DNA of 49,121 bases, from assembly GCA_023150415.1 (NCBI GenBank), contig JAKLKY010000012.1:1-49121 (forward strand), written 5' to 3'. Made by a program: the position numbers and the translations under genes. Below the pieces are notes generated by a model. It had not been told where the DNA came from and did no database searches. It saw nothing but the letters and a program-made list of their open reading frames with translations. Source of the DNA: Alphaproteobacteria bacterium (lineage in GTDB: Bacteria; Pseudomonadota; Alphaproteobacteria; Micavibrionales; Micavibrionaceae). Below, in pieces: positions 40,837 through 48,792 of the stretch; position 1 is the first letter of the stretch; every line of letters begins with the position of its first letter.

Positions 40837-41680
40837 GCGCCAGCACGGGTTCTATGATTGTGATATGATCGGCGTGGGGGATTTTCATCACATGATGATT
40901 GGGCGCTTGCTTAGCAAATGACTCCGCAAGCTCGCAGGGGACTGTCTCATCATCGGCACCACAATAATCAACAAACGGAATATGCGCCGTGCGCGCTTGC
41001 AGCGCGGCTGTGGTTTCCGGCAGTTGTAGGGGCGTAACGCCGTGATAATCCGTCCAGGCGGGGGGATCGAGGAGGCCTGCGGCGGTGGTCACGGACAGAA
41101 TGTCTTGTCGCTGTGCTGCCAGAGCCAACGCCACATAGGCCCCGCCGGAATAGCCGTATAGATGAAAACCCTGCGCGCCGGTTTGCGTTTTGATCTGGTT
41201 GAGGGCGGACTGGAAGGTCGCGATAATTTTTGAATCAAAGCGTTGATCTGTCCAATAAGGAATGTCGCACAGATCGTTGGTGATGTATTGGCAGGGTCGG
41301 GCCAGATAAAGCGTATTGGACCCGCCCAAACCCAAAGCCCAGCGTAGGCCCAGCGGATCCTTTGGCGTTGGGTCCCAGGATGGGGTACGCCGCGTCGACC
41401 AGGCAAAGCCGTCACCTTCGATGACAATGTTCAAGGAGCCGGACGAATCGGGCGCCATCACCTGTGCAGGGCCAGCGGCAAATAGCGCGAAGGGCTGGCT
41501 GGGGAGTGTGAAGGGACGATAGCCGCCAGCGCTGATCAGGCTCATGGCCAGGGATTCGCGCTTTTCATGCTGATAATTTTCAAGCGGTGCACAGGCGCTT
41601 ATGCAGAAAAGAAGAATAAAGGCAAAAAAGAAAGCCTGGCGCTGAGGCCAGGCTTTCCCGTAGTGCGTTCGTGAAGTCAC
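40781..41680 (-). CDS. Lipoprotein alpha/beta hydrolase (putative)
   Basis: 299 residues from GTG 41680. The signal peptide (FFFAFILLFCISAC) ends with a lipobox-like ISAC, cysteine about residue 30, so the enzyme is predicted to be an envelope lipoprotein. Nucleophile elbow YGYSGGAYVALALAAQ (about 174-189), acid in CGADDETVPCEL (about 238-249) and histidine in IPHADHITII (about 264-273) complete the triad. The codons for the N-terminus span the terminator of the upstream outer-membrane gene (41624-41657), with no alternative start that keeps the signal peptide. The 3' end overlaps the convergent HTH gene by 56 bases. Substrate unknown; esterase or lipase activity is a family-level guess. Confidence 0.75.
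   Translation of the reverse strand: MTSRTHYGKAWPQRQAFFFAFILLFCISACAPLENYQHEKRESLAMSLISAGGYRPFTLPSQPFALFAAGPAQVMAPDSSGSLNIVIEGDGFAWSTRRTPSWDPTPKDPLGLRWALGLGGSNTLYLARPCQYITNDLCDIPYWTDQRFDSKIIATFQSALNQIKTQTGAQGFHLYGYSGGAYVALALAAQRQDILSVTTAAGLLDPPAWTDYHGVTPLQLPETTAALQARTAHIPFVDYCGADDETVPCELAESFAKQAPNHHVMKIPHADHITIIEPVLALMRQGQASAATPPSGAAP
41624..41657 (-). terminator. Rho-independent terminator of the outer-membrane barrel gene
   Basis: On the minus strand GAAAGCCTGGC, loop of six bases, GCCAGGCTTTC (plus-strand arms 41647-41657 and 41630-41640, perfect 11-base stem) is followed by TTTTTT (41624-41629). It lies 26 bases after the stop of the barrel gene and inside the signal-peptide codons of the next lipoprotein gene. 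Confidence 0.85.
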
Positions 41681-41682
41681 GA

Positions 41683-42903
41683 TTAGAAGTTCAGGCGCAG
41701 ACCGCCGCCAACCGTGATTTCTTCGTAGTCTTCGCGGAATTCAACCGTGTAGGCTTCGATACCGCCTGTCACGTTTGAACCCAGCTGGAAGTTCAGACCG
41801 CCACCGAAACGGGCGCCGAAATCTGAATCATCCAAAGAGGCTTTTTGCTGAGCCGGAGCCAGGCTGGTGCCGAGACCGACAGGCGCTTCGTCTTTCTCGA
41901 AGTCATAGTCGGCGGCTGCCAGAACATAAGGCTCGGCGTAGCGGAAAGCGTAACCCAGGCGTGCTTCCAAAGAGGCCTGACCGAAGGCATTGTCCAGGGC
42001 GCCTTGATCAATGGTAGCGCCGTCGGATTCTGTTTCGGTGAAAGCATCTTTTTCTTCATCAGCGTAGAAAGCACTCAAACGGCCCCGCAGGTTCCAGTTC
42101 GAAGCCATCTTGTGCGCGCCGTTCAAGGCACCGCTGACAAACCAACGCTCAGCATCGGTCGAACCGGTGATGCTGTTGGAGCTGATCGGGTCATAGCGCA
42201 GCGTATCGTATTCCAGATCCGCGTAGCCGCCGGTCAGGCTGAACGAAGCATTTTTGCCGAGTTCTACACCCAAGTAAGGCGCAATGGTGTAGCCATCGCC
42301 TTCAACATTACCGTCTGCTCCCGTTGAGCTTTGGTTGTACGCTGTGTCGATGTCAGCATCTTCGTAGCCGACGGACAGACCAACCAGTGCCCGATTTGTG
42401 ACTTTGTAGTCTACACCGGCAAAGCCCGTGTATACCGTGCCGTCAAAAGCTGTGGCTGTGTTATCGTCAGAAACATCGCTGTAGGAACCGCTGACCCAGA
42501 CGCCCATGCGGTTTTCCATGCCACCAGCGGCAACGCCGGAAGAAGCAGAGAAGCCGTTATCGGCGACGTTAAAGCCCGCACCACCGCCAGACAGGGCGCT
42601 GCTGACGCGGTTGCCAATAAGTCTTGCAGCTTGTGAAGAAGCAGCTTGCAGAACGGCATTAGCCGTGGCAACCGTGGAATTTTGGTTGGCTGTATTGCCG
42701 TACAAGCACGAATCATATGTCGATGCATATGTTCCGTAGCTCGAACCGGGGCCGTAAGCACTGGCGTTAGTGGCACCACCGATAACGAGGTCAGAGCAAG
42801 AATCTCTGCTGCCACCGGACGTTGATGCCATGGCCTGCGATGCTGTGCCCATAACGGCCAACGCACCGGCAGCCAGGGCGATGTATCGTACTGATTTCAT
42901 CAT
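41683..42903 (-). CDS. Outer-membrane protein with autotransporter-type beta-barrel
   Basis: About 406 residues from ATG 42903 (AAAGGAA at a good distance; a longer frame from 42957 adds no signal sequence). The signal peptide is VRYIALAAGALAVMGTASQA MA-like, ending about residue 24. A short passenger (about 25-140) contains two cysteines (SCSDLVIGG; DSCLYGN) and a Ser/Gly-rich stretch. From about 145 the barrel begins: RMGVWVSGSYSDVSDD, then repeated amphipathic strands (GFAGVDYKVTNRALVGLSVG, APYLGVELGKNASFSLTGGY, ARLGYAFRYAEPYVLAAADY), ending in GGGLRLNF with the terminal phenylalanine recognised by BamA. Probably a small autotransporter-like or adhesin-like barrel, well expressed judging from its ribosome-binding site and terminator. 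Confidence 0.88.
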   Translation of the reverse strand: MMKSVRYIALAAGALAVMGTASQAMASTSGGSRDSCSDLVIGGATNASAYGPGSSYGTYASTYDSCLYGNTANQNSTVATANAVLQAASSQAARLIGNRVSSALSGGGAGFNVADNGFSASSGVAAGGMENRMGVWVSGSYSDVSDDNTATAFDGTVYTGFAGVDYKVTNRALVGLSVGYEDADIDTAYNQSSTGADGNVEGDGYTIAPYLGVELGKNASFSLTGGYADLEYDTLRYDPISSNSITGSTDAERWFVSGALNGAHKMASNWNLRGRLSAFYADEEKDAFTETESDGATIDQGALDNAFGQASLEARLGYAFRYAEPYVLAAADYDFEKDEAPVGLGTSLAPAQQKASLDDSDFGARFGGGLNFQLGSNVTGGIEAYTVEFREDYEEITVGGGLRLNF

Positions 42904-42978
42904 TGGACTGTTCCTTTGCAAAAAGATTGATAAAGTTAAAGAAGTCACTGATTCCAAATACCATCGCTACCTTCTTAT

Positions 42979-43005
42979 GGGGGTGGGGGTTGGGTCAAGG
43001 CGGGG
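42979..43005 (+). promoter_or_regulatory. Putative G-quadruplex motif in the divergent gap
   Basis: G-runs at 42979-42983, 42985-42989, 42992-42994 and 43002-43005 with loops of one, two and seven bases satisfy the G3+N1-7 pattern. It lies between the outer-membrane barrel gene (minus) and the polysaccharide polymerase gene (plus), 57 bases before the start of the latter, so in its transcript leader if transcription begins upstream. Effect unknown. The rest of the 158-base gap contains both promoters but none is clear. Confidence 0.5.
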
Positions 43006-43061
43006 CAAGCAGATTTTCGCAGTTTTTCACAGAGGTGTTGTTTTTGCGCAACAGAGAAAGA

Positions 43062-45146
43062 ATGAAACAAAAAATTATTTTAAACACTTCGTTTTTTCTT
43101 CTGACAATCGGTGTTGTGGGAGGGTTGAGTGTTTTTGTTTTTGGTTTGCATTGGTTTCGTTATGGCATTTGGCCGCAATCGGAACCGCCGCTTGTTGCTT
43201 TTCATAGTGCATCTACGATAGTTGGGATAGGGATGCTGATGCTGTTTTTTACCCGGCATCGGGAAACGGTTATTCGTGCTGCTCTGCATCCTTATGCTTT
43301 AGGTCCCCTGGTTTTATGTTTGTGGTCGTTATTGACGATGCCGTTGCAGATGATTCCCGTACGGCATTTTCTGGGTTCGGCGCATATCGGCGAGGGGAGC
43401 GCGCTGTGGGCCGGATGGGCGATGATGATCGCGGCGGTGCTGATTCTCAGGCAAACGCGCATTTTTAAGTATGTCGTGGTTGTAGCAGGCTTGGTGGCTT
43501 TTGCAATTCTCTACGGCATGTTGATGAATTTCCGCTGGCGCGGAGAATTGCTGACGCCGCTGTATTTTCCGGATTTTCTCTCGCTCTCGATTTTCGGGAT
43601 TTTGCCGGTTTTGTTCTGGCTGTTTGAGAAGAGCGTGCAGGGTCAGCAGGCGCTGCGGTTTTTCATCTGGCCTGTTTTGCTTGCGGTGCTTGTGGGCCTG
43701 AACATCTTTACGGAGAATAATGTCGGCGTGGCCTACAGCGCGGCCGGCGTTGCCTTTTTTCTGGGTGTTTTCGCATTGCCGATCGCGCGGCAGAAGCAGG
43801 AGCGTTATGCGTTATGGACGCTGGCGGCGATACCGGCGGGATTTTTAATCCTGCTGATCGTCAGTGTGCAGATCTACCCGCGCGAAGGCTATTACGCCAC
43901 CCATGACTGGGGTGCGCTGACGACGATCTTTTCGCGCGGCTATCTGATCGACATGGTGTGGCAGCCGATGTTTGAACGGCCTCTTTCCTGGCTCATTGGT
44001 TTGGGCTGGGGCAGCTACGGCGAGATTGTCAGCGGCTATTTGCCCACAGGCTGGGTGGATTTCACCGGCGAGAAGGGTGTGTGGGACGGTGTCAGCACCG
44101 ATCATTTTCACAGCCATAACCTGTTTGTCGACGTGCTCTACAGCGCGGGTCTACCGGCGTTGCTGATCTTTACGGCGTGGATTGTCACGATTCCTTTGTT
44201 CGCGCGGCGCGGGCAAAAAATCTGCGCTTTTGTTTTTGCGGGCGCGTTGGCGGGGATCGGTTCGTTCTGGTTCATCATGCCGCATAATATTGGCTTCATT
44301 ACGCTGGGTTTGGGTTTTCTGGGACGTCCTCTGGCGTTGCGGCCCGTTCTGCGCCGGCACCCTAAAATGCTGGAGCGCGCCGTTCTGTTTGTGCTGATGC
44401 TTTGTATAACCTGCGGTGTGCTGGCGGTATGCGGAATTGTTCGTGCGATGCGCACAACCGATCAATACACCCCACCCGCTTTTGCAAAGGCAGGCGATTA
44501 TACCAGTTGCACGCTTGATTATAACGATTACGGCGCGGGCGGTGTGCATCTGGCGCGGATGATGACCTTGCGCCTGCGCGTCATCACCACCCGCTGGGAG
44601 AACAAGGAAGACGCGGATGATGAAAAGAAGCTCAAAGATGAATTGAAAGGCGATCTTGTGGGCCTGACACATTTATTCTGCCAGGCGGATTTGTACCGCA
44701 AGGCGCATCCGGCGAGTGAAAAACTGGCGATTGCGCGTTTGCTGGTGCGCGGTGAAACGTTGTTGAGCGCTGCGGCGTTGATGGACAAGCCGCTGCAAAA
44801 TCATCTGGCGCAGGGGTGGGAGGAGGAGCTTGATGTCTGGCTCGATCGCCATCCTGCACGGGTGGATCTGGCGGTGCCCTATCTGCTGTGGTCCTTATTG
44901 CAGCATCAGGAAGAGGCAATGAACCGCATGGCGCAGCGCCTTTATGCGCATAACCCGCAAGATCCCGTGGGTTTGTGGTTCACGGGGCTGGCGATGACAG
45001 GCAGTGATGCCACCGCGCAAGAGGGTGTGTGGCGGATGCGCCGGGCGCTGGATTTTGGTATCACGCGCTTTATGCCGATTGAAGATGAGATCAAAGTGCA
45101 GTTGGGCGTTGAGGATCAGAAATCCAGCTTCTCAAACACGGAGTAA
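43062..45146 (+). CDS. O-antigen ligase / Wzy-type polysaccharide polymerase
   Basis: About 694 residues from ATG 43062 (GAGAAAG upstream; a longer frame from 42903 reads through the divergent promoter). Around 11-12 membrane segments occupy about residues 5-480. The characteristic periplasmic loop ends in DHFHSHNLFVDVLYSAGLPAL (about 347-367, shown in part), the H-x-x-N motif of the Wzy_C/WaaL family PF04932. The last about 200 residues are soluble, helical and probably periplasmic, with repeat-like KAHPASEKLAIARLLVRGET and RMAQRLYAHNPQDPVGLWFT, similar to TPR tails of this family. It probably polymerises or transfers the polysaccharide made by the downstream sugar genes. It overlaps the convergent gspF-like gene by 31 bases. 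Confidence 0.85.
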   Translation: MKQKIILNTSFFLLTIGVVGGLSVFVFGLHWFRYGIWPQSEPPLVAFHSASTIVGIGMLMLFFTRHRETVIRAALHPYALGPLVLCLWSLLTMPLQMIPVRHFLGSAHIGEGSALWAGWAMMIAAVLILRQTRIFKYVVVVAGLVAFAILYGMLMNFRWRGELLTPLYFPDFLSLSIFGILPVLFWLFEKSVQGQQALRFFIWPVLLAVLVGLNIFTENNVGVAYSAAGVAFFLGVFALPIARQKQERYALWTLAAIPAGFLILLIVSVQIYPREGYYATHDWGALTTIFSRGYLIDMVWQPMFERPLSWLIGLGWGSYGEIVSGYLPTGWVDFTGEKGVWDGVSTDHFHSHNLFVDVLYSAGLPALLIFTAWIVTIPLFARRGQKICAFVFAGALAGIGSFWFIMPHNIGFITLGLGFLGRPLALRPVLRRHPKMLERAVLFVLMLCITCGVLAVCGIVRAMRTTDQYTPPAFAKAGDYTSCTLDYNDYGAGGVHLARMMTLRLRVITTRWENKEDADDEKKLKDELKGDLVGLTHLFCQADLYRKAHPASEKLAIARLLVRGETLLSAAALMDKPLQNHLAQGWEEELDVWLDRHPARVDLAVPYLLWSLLQHQEEAMNRMAQRLYAHNPQDPVGLWFTGLAMTGSDATAQEGVWRMRRALDFGITRFMPIEDEIKVQLGVEDQKSSFSNTE

Positions 45147-46300
45147 ATAGGCCCGAACACGGCAGCAGCGATCCATAGGATGATAACGCCCAGAACGCCG
45201 GTCAGGCCGGGTTCGAGATAATCCAGCGCGGCCTGGATGGTTTGGTCGACTTCGGTGTTGTAGATGTCCGTGATTTGTTTCAAGGCGCTGTTGAGGCCCG
45301 ATGATTTTTCAGCGACGTCAATCAACTGGACACAAAGCGCGTCGAATTCGCCGGTCTGGTTGATGGATGCTTCCTTCAGCACTTCGTTGGTGACGATCTT
45401 GCTGCTTTCGCGCAGGGCGACGACGATGGGAATGCCGGCGCCGTAGAGAACTTCGAGAACGTGCATGAAGCGCGCGATCTCGGTTTTGCGGACAAGCTCG
45501 CCAAACACCGGCAGCTTCAGTGTCAACTTGTCGGTTTGATAGCGGAAGGGGAAATAAAGCTGGCGCAGGAAATACGCGACCACGACGACAATCGCCAAAA
45601 CAAGAAGCGCGTAGAGCGAATAGTTGCGGAAGAAATCCGACACCGCCATCAGCGCGATTGTCTGGAACGGTAATTCGAACCCTTTGGCGATTTTCAGGAA
45701 GCCGATGATTTGCGGCACCACAAAGCCCATCAAAATCACCACCGCCAGAATGACCACCGCCAGAATAATCATGGGATAGCGCGTGGCCTTGGCAATGCGC
45801 GCCTGCATTTTTTCAGCACTTTCAAGATAGTCGATGAGGTACTGGTAGGAATCGATCATGTTCCCGGTGCTTTCCGCGAGTTTAATAATCGCGATTTCAA
45901 GCTTGGTAAAGCATTCGGGGAAGGTGGTCATAGCCTCGGAGAAGGACATGCCTTCGGAAATCATGCGCCGTAAATCGTTGGTGATGCCCTGCATGACGAT
46001 ATTGGTGATGGTGCTGGCGACATAAGACAGGGCGTGCGTGAGGCCGATATCGGCCTTTTGCAGCTGTTTGAGCTGGAAATAAAACTGGATGCGGTCGCGG
46101 ATGCGCACGCGGCTGGTGAAGAAGATTGTCTTAAGTTGCGAGGTGCGCCGGTCAACCTTATAGCTTTTAATTAAGGAGAGCTGCATCTCCTCCAGCAGAT
46201 GATGCAGGTGAATCTCATTCTTGGCGGAGATTGACCCGTTCACGACGCGGCCGCGCTTGTTGACGGCCTTATATTTATAGGTGGAAAATTCTTCTTGCAT
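45116..46300 (-). CDS. Type II secretion / type IV pilus inner-membrane protein (GspF/PilC family)
   Basis: 394 residues, normal for the GspF/PilC platform protein that couples the ATPase to the pseudopilus or pilus. N-terminal YKYKAVNKRGRVVNGSISAK (about residues 8-27) is the family start. Two T2SSF domains follow (about 70-195 and 270-390), each with helix bundles and membrane segments at about 173-196, 222-245 and 365-385; the second ends GLTGVLGVIILWIAAAVFGP. The GspF motif G(x)xLxxAL appears as GAGIPIVVALRES. No other secretion or pilus gene is in the window, so this is an isolated member or belongs to a scattered system. It is convergent with the polymerase and divergent from the epimerase. 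Confidence 0.88.
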   Translation of the reverse strand: MQEEFSTYKYKAVNKRGRVVNGSISAKNEIHLHHLLEEMQLSLIKSYKVDRRTSQLKTIFFTSRVRIRDRIQFYFQLKQLQKADIGLTHALSYVASTITNIVMQGITNDLRRMISEGMSFSEAMTTFPECFTKLEIAIIKLAESTGNMIDSYQYLIDYLESAEKMQARIAKATRYPMIILAVVILAVVILMGFVVPQIIGFLKIAKGFELPFQTIALMAVSDFFRNYSLYALLVLAIVVVVAYFLRQLYFPFRYQTDKLTLKLPVFGELVRKTEIARFMHVLEVLYGAGIPIVVALRESSKIVTNEVLKEASINQTGEFDALCVQLIDVAEKSSGLNSALKQITDIYNTEVDQTIQAALDYLEPGLTGVLGVIILWIAAAVFGPIYSVFEKLDF

Positions 46301-46354
46301 AACAAATAGATGTCAGTCAGGGGCCGCAGCAACGCGCACAGCCATTATACACTA

Positions 46355-46399
46355 ACATTCTAATTTTGAACTGGTTAAAATTTAATCAAAATAGAATGT
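46355..46399. promoter_or_regulatory. Long inverted repeat in the gspF/epimerase divergent gap
   Basis: ACATTCTAATTTTGA (46355-46369) and TCAAAATAGAATGT (46386-46399) are reverse complements apart from one extra A, with a 16-base centre. The site is AT-rich and lies 55 bases from the gspF-like start and 100 bases from the epimerase start. Downstream, TCCCCAAAAAGGGGA (46448-46462) forms a small hairpin. Could be an operator controlling both genes or an old repeat remnant. Confidence 0.45.
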
Positions 46400-46498
46400 A
46401 AATTTCTTCTGGACCTGTTACCGGGCATGATTTAAGAAACAAAGACTCCCCAAAAAGGGGATTATGGCAGATTAACCCTTTATATTATCGACGCTCTC

Positions 46499-47488
46499 AT
46501 GGCACAAGCTTCTTCTATTCTGGTTACCGGCGCGGCTGGCTTTATCGGTTTTCATACAGCTCTGCGCCTGCTGCAGGCTGGCCAGCGTGTTGTGGGCATA
46601 GACAATCTAAATGATTATTATGATGTGACGCTAAAAGAGGCGCGCCTCAAGAAACTTCGGGAATTTTCGCACTTCGCGTTCCGCAAAGTCGATATTGCAG
46701 ACCGCCCAGCCATGGAAAAATTATGGGCCGACTCAGGGCCGTTTCTGGAAGTGGTCCATCTGGCAGCACAAGCGGGGGTGCGCTATTCGCTGACCAATCC
46801 TTATGCTTATGTGATGAGCAATTGTCTCGGCCATTTGACCGTGCTTGAGATGTGCCGCCACACGCCTGGATTCAAGCATCTGGTTTATGCCAGCACCTCA
46901 TCGGTTTACGGCGGCAATACCAAAGTGCCATTTTCGGTTCAAGATCCGGTTAATGCGCCGCTCTCGCTCTATGCCGCGACCAAGCGCAGTGATGAGTTGA
47001 TGAGCCATACTTATGCCCATCTTTATCAATTACCGCAGACAGGACTGCGATTTTTTACGGTGTATGGTCCCTGGGGCCGGCCGGATATGGCGCTGTTCAT
47101 TTTTACCAAGGCCATTGCCGAAGGGAAGAAAGTACCCGTTTTTAATGGCGGTGATATGCAGCGCGATTTTACTTATGTTGATGACATCGTCAGCGGCGTT
47201 GTTGCCGCGTTGGCCCATCCGCCGCAAGGACAAGCTTTGCCGCATAATGTCTATAATCTGGGCAACACGCGCAGCGAGAATTTAATGGATTTTGTCCGGC
47301 TAATCGAAAAGGAACTGGGCCGCAAGGCGGATATCGAATTTCTGCCCATGCAGGCCGGCGATGTGAAGTCAACGTATGCGGAGATCAGTGAAAGCACGGC
47401 CGCTTTTGGTTATCGCCCGACAACCAATATCGAACAGGGCATTCCAAAATTCATCGCGTGGTATAAGGATTATTATCATGTTTCCTGA
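46499..47488 (+). CDS. UDP-glucuronate 4-epimerase
   Basis: Short-chain dehydrogenase/reductase-type sugar-nucleotide epimerase, 329 residues. NAD-binding VTGAAGFIGFHTALRLLQAG (about residues 9-28), VVGIDNLNDYYDVTLKEARL (about 32-51), catalytic Ser and the YxxxK motif in YASTSSVYGG and YAATKRSDEL (about 159-168), and RFFTVYGPWGRPDMALFIF (about 183-201). The segments NDYYDVTLK, GVRYSLTNPYAYVMSN and GPWGRPDMA are those of the UDP-glucuronate 4-epimerase (LpsL/Cap1J) branch, giving UDP-galacturonate. The stop overlaps the next gene by 11 bases. Activated uronic acid is a likely building block for the surface polysaccharide. Confidence 0.9.
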   Translation: MAQASSILVTGAAGFIGFHTALRLLQAGQRVVGIDNLNDYYDVTLKEARLKKLREFSHFAFRKVDIADRPAMEKLWADSGPFLEVVHLAAQAGVRYSLTNPYAYVMSNCLGHLTVLEMCRHTPGFKHLVYASTSSVYGGNTKVPFSVQDPVNAPLSLYAATKRSDELMSHTYAHLYQLPQTGLRFFTVYGPWGRPDMALFIFTKAIAEGKKVPVFNGGDMQRDFTYVDDIVSGVVAALAHPPQGQALPHNVYNLGNTRSENLMDFVRLIEKELGRKADIEFLPMQAGDVKSTYAEISESTAAFGYRPTTNIEQGIPKFIAWYKDYYHVS

Positions 47489-48785
47489 CTTTCAAAAACA
47501 GAAACCGCATGTGGCGGTGGTTGGCCTGGGGTATGTGGGATTGCCGCTGGCGCTGGGGCTGGCGAAGCATATGCCAGTCACCGGTTTTGACATCAGCGCG
47601 CGCCGGGTGCAGGAGCTTAAGCGCGGCGAGGATTCCAACCGCGAGACAGATGCGGCCGAACTGCGCGCAACATCCTGCCGCTTTACCAGTGATGAGAATG
47701 ACATCGGTGATTGCAGCGTTTTTATTGTCACTGTGCCGACACCCATCGACGCGCATAACGAGCCGGATCTGACCGCTGTGCGGCAGGCCACCGCGCAAGT
47801 TGGCAGACATTTGAAGAAGGGCGATATTTATGTGCTGGAGAGTACGGTTTATCCGGGCGTGACCGAAGATGTTTGCGGCAAGATTTTGGAAGATGTGAGT
47901 GGGCTGAAATGCGGGGTGGATTTTTTCCTGGGTTATTCGCCTGAGCGCATTAATCCCGGCGATACAGAACATACGGTGGAAACAATCACCAAAGTCGTTT
48001 CAGGGCAGACATCGGTGGTAACCGAATTTCTGGCGGCCATTTACGGCAGCGTTAACCGTGGCAATGTTTTCAAGGCCACCAACATCAAGGTTGCCGAAGC
48101 GTCGAAGGCAATTGAAAACGCGCAGCGTGATATCAATGTCGCTTTTATCAATGAAATCACCATGGTTTTGAACAAGCTGGGCCTGTGTTCGCATGATGTG
48201 CTGGATGCGGCGCGCACGAAATGGAATTTTCTGCCCTTTACGCCCGGTCTTGTCGGCGGGCATTGCATCGGGGTGGATCCGTATTATCTGGCGCGCTGCG
48301 CCCAGAATCTGGGGCATGAGCCGGAGGTGATCCTCTCCGGCCGGCGCATCAATGACGGCATGGGTGCCTATGTGGCCGAGCGCATTGATCGCATCTGGAA
48401 TGAGCGCACATCGCCTGCTGGCCCGCGCGCCCGCGTTTTACTGCTGGGCTTTACATTTAAAGAAAACATCAACGACATCCGCAATACAAAGGTAGTTGAT
48501 ATTATCGCACGCCTGAAGGCGCTGGGGCATACGGTTGTAGTCCATGATCCGCATGCTGATCCACACATGGTGGCGGAGGAATATGGCGTTGAATTGCTTA
48601 CGACGCTGGCCGCCGCGGGACCGTTTGATTGTCTGGCTTTGGTGGTTGCGCATGAGATTTATGCGAAAATGAGCGATCAGACATTCGCAGACTTGCTGGG
48701 CGGTAAAGGCGGGATTATTTATGATCTCAAGGGACTTTGGCGCCGCCGCAGCTTTGGGCCTGAATTCGCCTATCAGTGTATTTAG
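47478..48785 (+). CDS. Nucleotide-sugar 6-dehydrogenase (TviB/WbpO type)
   Basis: UDP-glucose/GDP-mannose dehydrogenase family, about 435 residues from ATG 47478. N-terminal NAD domain VAVVGLGYVGLPLALGLAKH (about residues 12-31), VPTPIDAHNEPDLTAVRQAT, ESTVYPGVTEDVCG; central EASKAIENAQRDINVAFINE (about 211-230) and the catalytic cysteine in LVGGHCIGVDPYYLARCAQN (about 257-276); C-terminal LLGFTFKENINDIRNTKVVD (about 327-346). The KWNFLPFTPGLVGGHCIGVD and GRRINDGMG segments point to the TviB/WbpO branch, which oxidises UDP-GlcNAc or UDP-GalNAc to the uronic acid. Longer frames from 47376 lie inside the epimerase gene. Translationally coupled to the epimerase. Confidence 0.9.
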   Translation: MFPDFQKQKPHVAVVGLGYVGLPLALGLAKHMPVTGFDISARRVQELKRGEDSNRETDAAELRATSCRFTSDENDIGDCSVFIVTVPTPIDAHNEPDLTAVRQATAQVGRHLKKGDIYVLESTVYPGVTEDVCGKILEDVSGLKCGVDFFLGYSPERINPGDTEHTVETITKVVSGQTSVVTEFLAAIYGSVNRGNVFKATNIKVAEASKAIENAQRDINVAFINEITMVLNKLGLCSHDVLDAARTKWNFLPFTPGLVGGHCIGVDPYYLARCAQNLGHEPEVILSGRRINDGMGAYVAERIDRIWNERTSPAGPRARVLLLGFTFKENINDIRNTKVVDIIARLKALGHTVVVHDPHADPHMVAEEYGVELLTTLAAAGPFDCLALVVAHEIYAKMSDQTFADLLGGKGGIIYDLKGLWRRRSFGPEFAYQCI

Positions 48786-48792
48786 GATTTCT

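Noticed and set aside
42903-43061. Extended N-terminus of the Wzy/WaaL-type protein
   Set aside because: It would run through the divergent promoter gap and the G-rich tract, and adds no hydrophobic or conserved sequence; ATG 43062 has a ribosome-binding site.
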